Below are positions 11,074 through 21,410 of a stretch of DNA of 64,000 nucleotides, one piece after another (positions within the stretch are counted from its first letter, which is position 1; every line of letters starts with the position of its first letter). The notes beneath the pieces are model-generated. The model was not told where the DNA came from and searched no databases. It saw only the letters and a list, made by a program, of their open reading frames with translations. The position numbers and the translations under genes are program-made. Source of the stretch: Sophora flavescens (Eukaryota; Streptophyta; Magnoliopsida; Fabales; Fabaceae); the NCBI GenBank assembly GCA_030762895.1, contig CM061064.1, positions 137,871,847 through 137,935,846 of the forward strand. The letters are read 5' to 3'.

Positions 11074-14017
11074 TGTAACACCCCTATTTTCGTTGCTTTG
11101 TAATATCAGTAATAAATATATAAAAATATATATTTTTATCCGAGACTTGGAAAATGATTTTGGATAAACCAAAGTCATTTCCTTGTTATACTTATTTTCA
11201 TAAGGTTGTGGGGAAGTTTTGGTTGAAAATTCAGACGGAACCCAGTCTGCCGTTTTGTGTTTTCACTGACAGTAAAAGTTTACTGCTCAGAAGACCTAAT
11301 TTTAATTCGTGAACAAGATGAAAAATGTTTTTATCGTATTTGCTACGATACTGGAAGTTTTGAAAATTTTGGTAAAAAATTAAAATATTATACTTGTTGC
11401 GGGCGTATACGTCGAGATATCTCTAGGAAAAGTCTGCGCCAGATGAAACCCGGAGTCGGCAACGTAGCTGAGATGATGGATTTGACCGACTTGACGAGCA
11501 TTTATGACGAGCTTATCCGTGTCATAATGGCCATAATGGCGCATTTATGGCAAAGGGAATTTTTGCTATGAAATGACCATTTTACCCTTGTCTTTTTATG
11601 ACAATTACAAGCCAATGCCATTGAGAACTTTGACCAAATCCAACCCAAAACTTACGGCTCCTTCCTCCATTCCAAGCACTTGGACATCACTTTTCCTAAG
11701 CCATAAATGACATTTATGTTAAGTGGATGAATTATAAGGCAAAGTCATTCTCTCATCAATCACCCGAAACTGCCACGAAATTATGACCAATTTCTGCTCT
11801 GAATCTCGAAAAACTTTCAACATGAAAGTTGTTCATCTTTGTCTCTTCTTTCCAACGACATAAATATCATACAAAACGGACAAGTATGTTGAGATATATA
11901 CCCAAATTACTAAAACTGTTCTAAACCCTCATCATGTTCATCTTCTTCTCTAAGTTTCTCAAGAACACCATGAAAAATTTGTGAAGAACATCATCAAGAT
12001 CATCCTTTTCTTTGATCATCAAGAGGTAGTCTCTCTTAATCTTGCTATTCTAAGATTTTCTATTCACAAGATTCTTGAGTTTATGCCTTTGATCATCATG
12101 TTCTTCATAAGATTCAAAGTTCATGGAACTAGATTCAAAAATTCATAACTAATTCTAGAAAAATACTTTTGACATGAAACAAATTGATATGATCTTATAA
12201 TCATATCTATTTTAATCATATAGAAGCATAAGATCATGAGAAATTTCTTTCCCTAATTTCTGGACTTGGCCGAACCTAGGTCAATGTTGTGTTCATAGGT
12301 TTTGTTTCATTTTCGTGTCTTGATTCATGATTCAATCTTCAAATACCTTGATAGTTCTTGTATCCAAGCATATAGAAGATCAAAAGTCAAACTCTCACCT
12401 ATTGATTTCATCAAGGCCGAAACCCTAGTTCTTGGAACTAGATGAGTTTTGTTCAAAGTTTTCATAAATGATCTTAGTAATCAAGCTATTAGTATGTATG
12501 CTTAATAAATCCAAGTTGGTTTATCAAACTAAAAACCCTAACCCTATGTTCTTGTGTTGGCCGAATCTACCATTTAGAGGGTTAGGATGGTTTTGATTCT
12601 TAACTTTGTTGTTTAGCCCTAATCCATTTCCTTAAGTATATTAGGATCATTAATCTATGACTTAATCATGATTAGAAATTTTAAGGATTTTGAACCCTAA
12701 AAGTCAGCCCTTGGCCGAAACCTAACCCTCATGAACTAAGTATGTTTTGGGTTGATTTGATTTATTTTGGTTGCAATTCGTTTGAAGGAAACAACCGAGT
12801 TAACTGATTTAAGTCGACGGAGGAAACCGGATCGAATCGGGAGATTGTTTGAAAACGTTAGTTTGAGTCTTCAAGAGGTAAGGGGAGCTTACCTGAGGGA
12901 TTTTATCAATAACTATTTACTTTTAGTGTGGCTTATATGATTTATATGTGGTTTGTGATTAATTGTTTATGTTGTTTACGATGTGTTGTTTATCTGTGTA
13001 TCGGTGATTGATCTGCTTTTCATTATCTGCAGTAGTATATTATGTTGTTATGATGCATGATCTGCCTGGGGATATAATTATGATGATGTTGAGAGCATTA
13101 GATGTTTAAAACGATGATGGGTTGTAAGCTTTTGAGAGCTTTGACAAACGAAGATATAGCACAAAGAAAAGTGTTGAGAACAAAATGTTTTCTTGCATGC
13201 ATTTGGCAGACGTGCCATGATTAAACGAGGGATTACCTTGCGGCGTCAGTGTAGATCATACAAAGATGTTCTCATTGTGCCCGGGGTTTGGACAATGAGG
13301 CCCCATCTCAGATTGCTATCACTGTGCCACGATGTTGGACAGTGTGCGATGGGCGTGCCTGTGGCAATTGAGTCTGATCAACTCATCACGAGGTTCACGA
13401 GGTTGGAGATATCTCATGAGATTAGGTATGAATGTTTAGATGATGTATTGAAGTGTTCATGCATAGTTTTCCAACGTTGATGTTTGGGGTGTGAAACCCA
13501 TTGATAAACGAGATGTTATGATATGAATGAGTACGTTGTTATAGACAGGTATATGTGTATGTGTCTTCTTTTGTGTTGCGCATTTAGTTATTGTGGTAAA
13601 TCCATATATTGGTGTCTCACCCTTACAAACATATCAGAGTTGTACAAGGGGTATGATCTCTAAAAGATGAAGAAGGTTGTCTAGTTCGAGGCATGATGTT
13701 GCTGCTTTTATCGGTTGTAGTGTCCGTTAGTTACGACTAGCTTAGGTAATGTTATGTTTTGAGAATAAAGTTGATTATGATTTATGTGAGAAAATATATG
13801 AGGTAGTATAGTTGGAGGACTTATATACATTATATATTTAAGTGTGATTTGATTACGTTGTTGTGGTTATGAGGTTAAGAAGGAGGAAAAAAAATTTATC
13901 ACTATATTTTGAAGAGATAAACGTTGAGAAAACATTATTTTTCGAAAGCAACCAGTAAATTAAGTTTTATTTCCGCAAACGGGTAACCATGTGATGACCC
14001 GAGTTTAGGGTGTCGCA
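11074..14017 (+). mobile_element. solo LTR of a Ty3/gypsy-type element (family G, second member)
   Basis: The 5-bp repeats CTTTC at 11069-11073 and 14018-14022 flank a 2.94-kb block that starts TGTAACACCCC and ends GGGTGTCGCA, so the ends are TG...CA and imperfectly inverted. There is no internal domain. It shares blocks, in inverse orientation, with the minus-strand solo LTR into which it is inserted. The short ORFs at 11257-11571 and 13193-13480 have no recognisable domain and are probably chance. Confidence 0.85.
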
Positions 14018-14101
14018 CTTTCTAACTCTCAGATTAAAATATAATTAATTATATTTTAACTGGTTAAACAGCGTAATTAAAAATCAGGCTATTACACTAT
14101 A

Positions 14102-14614
14102 CATCGATGTCCAAATCGATTGACATAAGCTTAGATTGCATACATATAAAGTTTTTCTAGCATCAATCGATGTATACATTGATGTACACATAGGTTTTCA
14201 TTAAAAAGTAGTTAATTAACTGAAAGTACATAGATGTACACATAGATGTACAGATCTTTCAATTAATCTTTTTCTTTTTAAGTTCAGTTTTAATTTATGA
14301 AAACCATTTTGAATTTAGTTATTTTTGAGAGAGCTAAATCAAAGAAAATAAGTAAAACTTTTCTTTACATATTACTTTCTAATTTCCTTTGCTTGAGATT
14401 CCTTGATTCTTCATTTGTGGTTTCTTCATCTTCAAGCATTCCAATCATGATCCTTGCTTTGCCTTTGTCTTTCTCCTTTGATCCTTTGAATCCATATCCT
14501 TGCACTAAATGATCTTTTCATAACATGTAACCTTGGCAAATGATTAGTGAATCAAAGTTTAATCAATGCTTAAGTTTAGTCATTAATCAAAACATACAAA
14601 GTCATTTTCCAACA
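14102..14614 (-). repeat. copia 5' LTR, 5' segment
   Basis: This is the start of the minus-strand LTR. It begins TGTTGGAAAATGAC at 14614 when read on the minus strand. CATCGATGT and AATCGATTG motifs at 14102-14250 match those in 1985-2360. The ORF at 14297-14512 is not supported as a gene. Confidence 0.78.
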
Positions 14615-14619
14615 TCTAT

Positions 14620-16391
14620 CATGGGGAGAGTTTAGTTGGTTAGATCCATTGCTCTTGGAATGCTTGTTTATAGTTTTCACTTATATGCTTGGCCTGTAAA
14701 CTTACTTAATACAGTTGATAAGTGGTTGAGGAATTTTGTGTGGAGTGGTGATGTTAGCATTAAAAAAACAGTCATTGTCTCATGGAAAAAAAGGTTTGTA
14801 AGCCCCTTCAGGAGGGTGGCCTTGGCATCAGGTCAATTAAAGCTATTAACAAAGTTGGCCTATTGAAGCTTGGTTTGGAGTTTGTTTCTTCAAACAGCCA
14901 ATGGTCTGGTATGCTCTGCTTAAAGCTAGATCAATAAGGAACAATTGTCCCATTAACCATCACATATCTTCATCTATTTGACCTGGTATCAAATGTTGCT
15001 TAGCAGAAATTTTGGAGAATGTATCTTGGCTTTTAGGAAATGGTTTGAATATAAACTTTTGGAAGGATAGATGGCTCTCAAAAACTGTTTTGGAATTGCT
15101 GAATGCTCAGCCTAATCTGCAGCCTGATCTGTCTAATCTATCAGCTAAGGTTGCAGATTTTATCATTGACGGTAACTGGTGTATTCCTAATGATCTTCTG
15201 CTACACTGCCTAGCTATTAAAGTTGAAATTGATAAGATCACTATCCCTATTTATCCTTGTATTGATCTAATAATGTGGTCTATAACTGATTATGGATCTC
15301 TCAGCTTCAAGGAAGCTTTTTCTTTCATTTCTCCAGCTGGACCAGTTGTGCCTTGGTCCAAACTAATTTGGAACAACAATATCCCTCCTTCCAAATCTTT
15401 TATCCTTCGGAGAATCATGAATAATAAAATGACCACTGATGAAAATTTGCATTGTAGAGGCTGCATAGTGGTCTCAATGTGCAGCCTTTGTGGGAATGCT
15501 TATGAAACTACAAAGCACCTTTTCTTGGAATGTCTCTTTGCAAAATCAATTTGGCAGTGGTTTATGAGTTGTTTAAATTGTGTCATTGACTGCTCTAGTT
15601 TTGTTTCCGTGCTTGCTGTTTGCTCCCGGGGCTGGTGCAGCCAAGCTTATGATATGATTGTTGCAGGTATTCTAAATATTTTGTATGTTATTTGGCACTA
15701 CAAAAATCAAGTGAGGTTTAATAACAAGCAGGTTGCTCTCAGTTCAGCAATTGCCATGATCTCCTCCAATGTTTCTTTAGTTGAAATGTTCAGTAAAGGT
15801 ACTATGTACAATTCTATAATGGACTTCTCCTTTGTAAAGGCTTTCAAAGTCCAATGTCACCCTCCTGCTGCAAATATAATGACCGAAGTTAGATGGCAGC
15901 CTCCTATCAGAAATATGGTGAAGCGTAACACTGATGGCAGTGCTACTGGTTGCCCTGGTCCAGCTGCCTGTGGTGGTCTATTTCGAGACAGCAACTCAGA
16001 CTTTATTGGTGGTTTTTCAGTTAACATTGGTTCTCAATGTTCTCTTCAAGCTGAATTGTTTGGTGCCATGAATGCCATTGAAGTTGCTTTCAAGAAAGGT
16101 TGGCATTATCTTTGGTTAGAATATGACTCTCAATTTGTAGTGGCTACCTTTGCAAACAACAAAATTGTGCCTTGGAGAATTATAAACGGATGGAATAACT
16201 ATGTTTTGCCTACAAAGCAAACGAATTTTGTTATCTCTCATATTAATAGAGAAGGGAATCATTGCGCTGATAAGTTAACTAATTATGGTTTGTCTATTTC
16301 AGGCTTAGTTTGGTGGGATTTAATCCCTAATTTTATTAGGGAGGACTTTTTTAGGAATAAAGTTGGTTTACCAAGTTATAGATTTCACTAA
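14620..16391 (+). pseudogene. LINE (L1-type) ORF2, 3' part: reverse transcriptase end, zf-RVT and RNase H
   Basis: The read-through starts at the conserved IMGRV motif that follows the LINE reverse transcriptase core, then GMLVYSFHLYAWPV and WLRNFVWSGD, with stops and shifts around 14640-15010. From 15012 a 459-codon frame is open. Its first 240 residues match the plant zf-RVT region, with Cys/His-rich MCSLCGNAYETTKHLFLEC. Residues about 300-440 are a type-1 RNase H domain with the acidic residues in TDGS, QAELFG and EYDSQ and the late HINREGNHCAD motif. The 5' part of the LINE is outside the window or was displaced by the copia element, whose duplication site is 14615-14619. The missing reverse transcriptase core and the early stops make this a dead fragment. 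RNase H is needed to remove template RNA. Confidence 0.85.
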
Positions 16392-16840
16392 TTCTTCATG
16401 GGTTTGGTTTATGTTCTCTCATGTCTTTTGTATTCTTTTTTCTTCTATTTTAATAATATGTGCACTCTTTTTCCTTCATGATGTTTTTTTCCCTAAGAAG
16501 GATTTTGCATCATAAGATTTTAATAATGCCCTTTGATTTTTTTAAAAAAAATAGTTAGATTATATAGTTCATTGAAACATACGTAACCTAAGAGTCTAAG
16601 AAAGCTTATTTGTTGCAAAATCAATATTAATTGTATTATGCTTGGCATGTTTCATGCGCTAAAAAAAAGTGAAAATAAAGTGAATAAACACATCCAACAA
16701 ACTTGATAATATTTATCCGAACAGCAATTACATATCTTCATTATTCAGGATTCTACAGAATAATAACAAATAACAAATAACATTCCAAGGCCTTTTTTTT
16801 ATTAAAGATTCCAAGGCCTTCTCAGACATATTTAATTAAC
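16392..16840 (+). other. LINE 3' tail and gene-free AT-rich DNA
   Basis: The LINE 3' untranslated part seems to end near the short A run at about 16542-16550. The following 290 bases are AT-rich and contain no gene or recognisable element. Confidence 0.5.
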
Positions 16841-17459
16841 TTGTGACATAATTTTAAGCCTTTTATTTGCCATTTTCTGGTAATCTCTCAATGTAATGTA
16901 CCTACAAAAAAATACATGTTTTCAATTTGATACACTTCATTCCAACGGAAATGACTAGGGTTCGCAACGGGTTGGGATGGGTAGTGCCTCTCCCGCACCC
17001 ATTCTCGTTAATATTCATGGATATTTATGCGGATAGTAGGTATCCATGAATATCTGTGAATATTTAAGAGTTTAAAATAAAAAGAAAATAAATAAAATTA
17101 TACAATATAATATTGCAATATTGTATATTAACATTATATAATATACTATATGTAATTAAAAATATTTATTATTAAGGGTTTAACCACTAAAAAATATCAA
17201 ATAAAAAATTAAAGTTTATTTCATCTCAAAATAATAGAAATTGTTATACTATACATTATATATTTAATAAAAATTATTTATTATGAATATGCGAGTATTC
17301 GCAGGACGGGTACTATGATCCTCATCCCCATTTTGTGGATATCCATTTACCAGCCATTACGAATAATTCAGACGGATATTCATGGATGCAGGTAACAGGG
17401 GTAGCGCGTGTGGGCCGTGTTTCAGTTTCACGTAATAGGGTGTGTGTTTTCACATTATG

Positions 17460-17690
17460 AAAAAGAGACATGAGAGGATTCGAATAGTGAAAACACGGAG
17501 AAGGTGTTCAGTATATAAACTCTTATGATAATTTCATAAGCTTCTTCCAGTGACTTATGAAAATAAGTCAAAAACTCCTTATGGGATGACATAAGTTATT
17601 TTTATAAGCTCTGCCAAACACACTGCATAAGAGTTTATGTCATCAGATAAGTCAAAAAGAACTTAAATAAGCACTTCCAAACGTAACCAT
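17460..17690. repeat. MITE-like insertion private to arm A
   Basis: Arm B lacks this stretch. It contains repeated and partly inverted TTATGACATAAGT / ACTTATGAAAATAAGTC-type words and CCAAACAC/CCAAACG near its ends, in the style of a miniature element. I could not define clear terminal repeats or a target duplication. Confidence 0.35.
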
Positions 17691-17803
17691 AATCATTTAT
17701 TTACCCTCTTCCTCTTTCTCTATCACTCCAATTCCTTCTTACAAACTGTCACAATATCACTTTGAAACTTTCAAAAAGTTGGAATTTCATTGCCTTACCG
17801 GAG

Positions 17804-18967
17804 ATGGCCGGAACTAACGACGGAACCACCATCAGCCACCTGCCGGAGGAGATCCGCGCGAATGTGTTCGCCGCCGTGTCCGACACCCGGACGCGGAACT
17901 CCCTCTCCTTGGTGTCTCGGGGCTTCCGCCTCCTTGAGCGCAAGACGCGCACCTCCCTCACGCTCCGTGGGAACGCGCGTGACCTTCACCGTCTTCCAAC
18001 CTCCTTCAGCCACGTCACGCACCTCGACCTCTCACTCATTGATGTCAAGGTCTCCTGCTGTGTGAACCTTGACGCTGCAGCATGTCTGAGAACTTTGGAG
18101 CCCATCTGCGATCGGATTGAGCGGCTTCATTTGGATTGTGTGTGGAATGGGTTGAAGGAAAGTGATATATTGGGACAGGGTTTTCTCAATTTTGATCTCA
18201 ATGGTGTCGATGAAATGTATTCTTCTGATGTCAATGGTGCTGAGTTTGTGGATTACTTTGGGGCTATGGAATGCGAGGAAACAAGCAAAAAGAAGATACA
18301 GAGATGTAACTATGAATTGGAAGTTGATGATTGCTTTGTGCAAAGCAATGGCAGTGGTTATTGTTGAAAGAGCCTGTGACAGGCTGAAGTATCTTTCTCT
18401 TTGGATTGGGGTTGGTGATCTGTTGACTCCATTGCCTGTGGCGGGGCTGGAGGATTGCCCCAGGAGTAGATTTGAATAAAGGTTGGAGGAGATTGCAGAG
18501 GGCAGCCAAAACCAGAGGAGCGCGAATTTGGTCTGAGTATTCTGACTTGTTATCCTCAGCTGTCAAAGATGCAGCTGGATTGTGGTGATACAAAAGGTTA
18601 TGCACTCACTGCACCTTCAAGGCAGATAGACTTGAGCCTGTGGGAGAGGTTCTTCCTGGATGGGATTGGCAGTTTGAATCTGAATGAACTTGATTACTGG
18701 CCACCACAAGATGAGGATATGAACAAGAGGAGTTTGTCACTTCCTGTTGCTGGCTTGCTACAAGGATGTTATACTCTGAGGAAGCTTTTCATTCATGGGA
18801 CAGCTTATGAACATTTTATGAACTTCTTCCTGAATATACCGAACATAAGGGATGTGCAGCTAAGGGAGGATTATTATCCAGCACCAGAGAATGAAAGCAC
18901 AGAGACGAGGGTGGGTTCATGTAGCCGCTTTGAAGATGCATTGAATAGGCGTCAAATCTGTGATTGA
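17804..18967 (+). pseudogene. MAX2: MAX2/D3-like F-box protein pseudogene, copy A
   Basis: MAX2 is the F-box/LRR subunit of an SCF ubiquitin ligase in strigolactone and karrikin signalling; functional proteins are about 700 residues from one exon. Here the N terminus reads MAGTNDGTTISHLPEE, then an F-box (ANVFAAVSDTRTRNSLSLVS) to HLDLSL near 18040. It then jumps to DVKVSCCVNLDAA, so most of the LRR region is lost in an internal deletion. The frame stops at 18365-18367. Further frames recover DRLKYLSLWIGVGDLLTPLP, a stop after LEDCPRSRFE (18476-18478), and the C-terminal part at 18569-18967 ending LNRRQICD. The stop after RSRFE is shared with copy B; the internal deletion is private. The upstream ATG at 17762 is in frame but lies outside the family alignment. 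Confidence 0.88.
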
Positions 18968-19202
18968 ACTGCAACGAGTGTTCATTCACTGACCATGGAA
19001 ATGATTGGAAGCTATAGCCCAAGAGGGAATAAAGAGATTGTTTGTTCTTTAAGGGTAGAGTTTATTACTACTAAGCATGTCATGTCTTTAGCTTCCCTTT
19101 CTATTTATCCTGTAACAATACGAAACCCATGTCCCAATTTTGGGTCAGGAATAAATTGCTCTATTTTAGGACTAGAAATAGATTTGTTATTCGGTGAAGG
19201 TA

Positions 19203-20144
19203 TGGTGCATCATCCATCAAAGTGGTATAGTGCTGCACTACCCAAGTTATGGTCTCATTCTAAAACCCACCGACTTAGCTCTCCTTAGCTAATATATTTG
19301 AATGCAAACTGGGCGTGGGATAAGGATGATAAAATTTCAACTTCTGCACGTTTAGTTAGGTTCCAATTATATCTTTTGGGATTTTAGGCTATATAAGACA
19401 CGTTCCTCTATATAGAAGGTGAGCAACTGAGCATCATGTTGTAGTCACTAGGATGCATGAGCTAGAACTTATAATGCGTTAAAAAAAAGGTCTTTTGGCT
19501 AAGCTTTATATTTCCCCAGAAATTCCAGAGAAACAAATCCAATAATCTATTCGTGAATCAAATGCATTGCTCTAGACTATCATTTTCTTAGAGAAAGGTG
19601 GTAACCGAGTCCTTACATTATCCCTCATGTTTCACTCACTAAGCAACCAACAAATCTAAAAAAAAAAACCATTCTTCCGTGAGACAACCATTTCAGGTCC
19701 AATTCGCCCAATTCCAAGCTCGGTGTGTTAGAAAAGCCTACCTGCAGAGACGTGTAAAGGACGTTGAATCTATGATAAAAATAGACATACGTACTCAGCT
19801 GGAATACTTCTTTTTATTTGTGAAAATGGAGGTGTGGACTCTTATCAACATTGCCCCCTTTCAGATTAGTCTTATCCAATGAGGAAATCAGTTCCTTGTA
19901 AAAAAAAACTCATCTTCTCATGTTGGTTCCTCAGCAGCCTTCCCATTCCATTGAATTTCTTCTTGTTATGACTGCCTTCGGAACACTTTGCTTATCCAGT
20001 TCCACCTCCATACCCGCTGGTAAAGATGTTTCCACTACCCAATTTTGCTGATCAGGGGTTGTTCTCTGATGGAACAAAAAATTTAAACTGTTATGGTCTA
20101 ATACACTTTAAATTGCCTTCCCAAAAGATGTGATCGCCAATGTT
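19203..20144. other. gene-free stretch downstream of MAX2 copy A
   Basis: I see no coding gene or transposon with defined ends here. Small ORFs (for example 19679-19882) lack recognisable domains. Confidence 0.5.
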
Positions 20145-20311
20145 AGATTACAAGGACTAAAATCCATGGGGGCAGCTCAAGTGGTGAGTTGAGGGATGTT
20201 TAGGAGTTGGAGACTAGGAGGTCAGGGGTTTGATCCCTGCTCCCCCACTAACAAGGAGTAACTACTAATTTACTAACATTGGCTGATAAAAAAAAGATTA
20301 CAAGGACTAAA
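20145..20311 (+). mobile_element. tRNA-derived SINE with 17-bp target duplication
   Basis: A 17-bp direct repeat AGATTACAAGGACTAAA lies at 20145-20161 and 20295-20311. The 133-bp body between has a polymerase III A-box-like GCTCAAGTGG at 20174-20183 and a B-box-like GGTTTGATCCC near 20226, and ends in an A run. Size, box spacing and long duplication are all as expected for a plant SINE moved by LINE machinery. Confidence 0.88.
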
Positions 20312-20522
20312 GCCATAGCTTTTTCTCGTAAGCAAATTTACAAAGTCCCTTGGTATCACATTGTATTTCAAAGTTATTGGAAACATCTAAAGTGCAAGTA
20401 GTGGCATCATGGTAATGCATTCAAGACCAAGATGACAAAGTTTCCCCCTACTAGGATAGCTATTTAAATTGCATTCAAGTGTAATTAACTGTTGTTTTAT
20501 CTGTAGTAATTATAGTTGTAAT

Positions 20523-20674
20523 CATGCTTTTAAGTTATGGTTTGCAATTTTTATTGCAGCCATAATATTGCGATTTAAAAAGCCTGTGCAATAGCAATCA
20601 CAACCACATCAGCTATATTTTCCAGTAATTGTAGGCAATTGTAGTGAACACTGCAACCACAATCTAAAACTATG
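20523..20674. mobile_element. hAT-type MITE, 152 bp
   Basis: The 8-bp direct repeat GTTGTAAT flanks it at 20515-20522 and 20675-20682. The termini are imperfect inverted repeats: CATGCTTTTAAGTTATGGTT on the left, and the right end read in reverse is CATAGTTTTAGATTGTGGTT. An 8-bp duplication is the hallmark of hAT elements. Confidence 0.78.
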
Positions 20675-20682
20675 GTTGTAAT

Positions 20683-21410
20683 CCTTATCACTGAAGTAGT
20701 ATATTCTCTGTATCAGTAATGTATTAAGCTTTCAAGCTTTTCTCCATTGACCTTCCTGTCTGAGCTTGTTTCCTGTGTTAGTTATAAATCAGAAAAAGAG
20801 ACCAAGCAAGCAACCAAGTTGAGCTTTGCAATGTCCACGTTTAGGAACTTGCGGTGCAAGTATTGTGATCACTGCCTAGTCAAGAAGAAGATGGACTTGC
20901 AGTGTAAGTTGCAATTTTAGTCCAGCCATTAGTCGTTTCAGGAGACAGTCATGGATCTTAATTTACTCAATAAAAAGCATAAAGTGTAAAGAAAACTAGC
21001 TGAGATCATAATACACAAGCAATTTTGGGAAATATTTCATTTGTACAAACAGATTTTCATGCTGCACTGAACACAATTTACAAAAAACTACCGAATTAAC
21101 ATGGAACAGCTTCATTTATCAAAAAATAAAAATAAAAAGTGGAACGGCTTCATTACAAACTATGTCTTCTAGTAAGTAAAAGGAGTGCAACCTTTTTCCA
21201 ACCTTCTTAAACTAATTCTTTTCTGTGATATTGTCAATGTCAGCATACGCCTACGATATGTTGCTACAACCTATAGACAGAACCATGACAGAACTTTTCT
21301 CCAACAACCAAACTGTATCTCAGCAAAAAAACCCTGACAAATACCAGGAAACTCTTCCAATTTACATCATGCCTGCATACATACTGAAAATTGTAAGAAA
21401 AAATCCAATT
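20683..21410. other. gene-free stretch between the hAT MITE and the kinesin pseudogene
   Basis: There are no supported genes. The kinesin 3' exons that should follow the last recognisable exon were not found here. The ORF at 21225-21443 overlaps the end of that exon on the other strand and is a shadow. Confidence 0.45.

Larger units (their letters stand above)
2407..14096 (-). mobile_element. solo LTR of a Ty3/gypsy-type element (family G), interrupted twice
   Basis: Direct 5-bp repeats CTATA flank it at 2402-2406 and 14097-14101. On the minus strand it begins TGTAATAGCCTG and ends GGGGTGTCTCA, so it has TG...CA ends. After removing the two nested elements its length is about 3.5 kb. No internal coding region is present, so it is a solo LTR left by recombination between two LTRs. 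It shares blocks with the plus-strand solo LTR at 11074-14017, for example GGTTGAAAATTCAGACGGA and several GGCCGAAACCCTA-like motifs, in the opposite orientation. The gypsy assignment rests on LTR style only. Short ORFs inside it (for example 3767-3958 and 4659-4844) are not credible genes. Confidence 0.8.
1..14614 (-). mobile_element. Ty1/copia element, partial, minus strand (5' LTR plus gag)
   Basis: The element reads right to left. Its 5' LTR is split into 14614-14102 and 2406-1146, followed by a primer-binding site at 1145-1131 and gag from 1096 down to the window start. The LTR ends are TGTTGG (at 14614) and CCAACA (at 1146), a perfect 6-bp inverted terminus. The net LTR length is about 1.77 kb, long for copia and compatible with a Sirevirus-like lineage, which is inference. 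The 3' part of the element lies outside the window. It sits inside a LINE ORF2, which resumes at about 14620. The bases 14615-14619 (TCTAT) would be one copy of its target duplication. A gypsy-type solo LTR splits its LTR. Confidence 0.8.
16841..19202 (+). repeat. inverted duplication, arm A (MAX2-like pseudogene with flanks)
   Basis: This 2.4-kb block matches, in inverse orientation, 46849-49323. It consists of an AT-rich upstream flank (16841-17760) with degenerate hAT-MITE-like sequence (CTAGGGTTCGCAACGGG at 16968), the MAX2-like pseudogene, and a 3' flank to 19202 (GGTGAAGGTA). Arm A has a private insertion of about 230 bp near 17460-17690. Confidence 0.88.

Noticed and set aside
11257..11571. 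104-codon plus-strand ORF, and a similar one at 13193-13480
   Set aside because: Both are inside a solo LTR bounded by CTTTC duplications, with no domain and no codon pattern of a gene.
16968..17410. A defined hAT MITE in the MAX2 upstream flank
   Set aside because: CTAGGGTTCG and ATCCCTAA ends are suggestive in arm B, but arm A has lost one end and no 8-bp duplication is visible.
20820..20930. A Cys-rich coding scrap (CKYCDHCLVKKK) on the plus strand
   Set aside because: Too short, bounded by stops, and without neighbouring exons.
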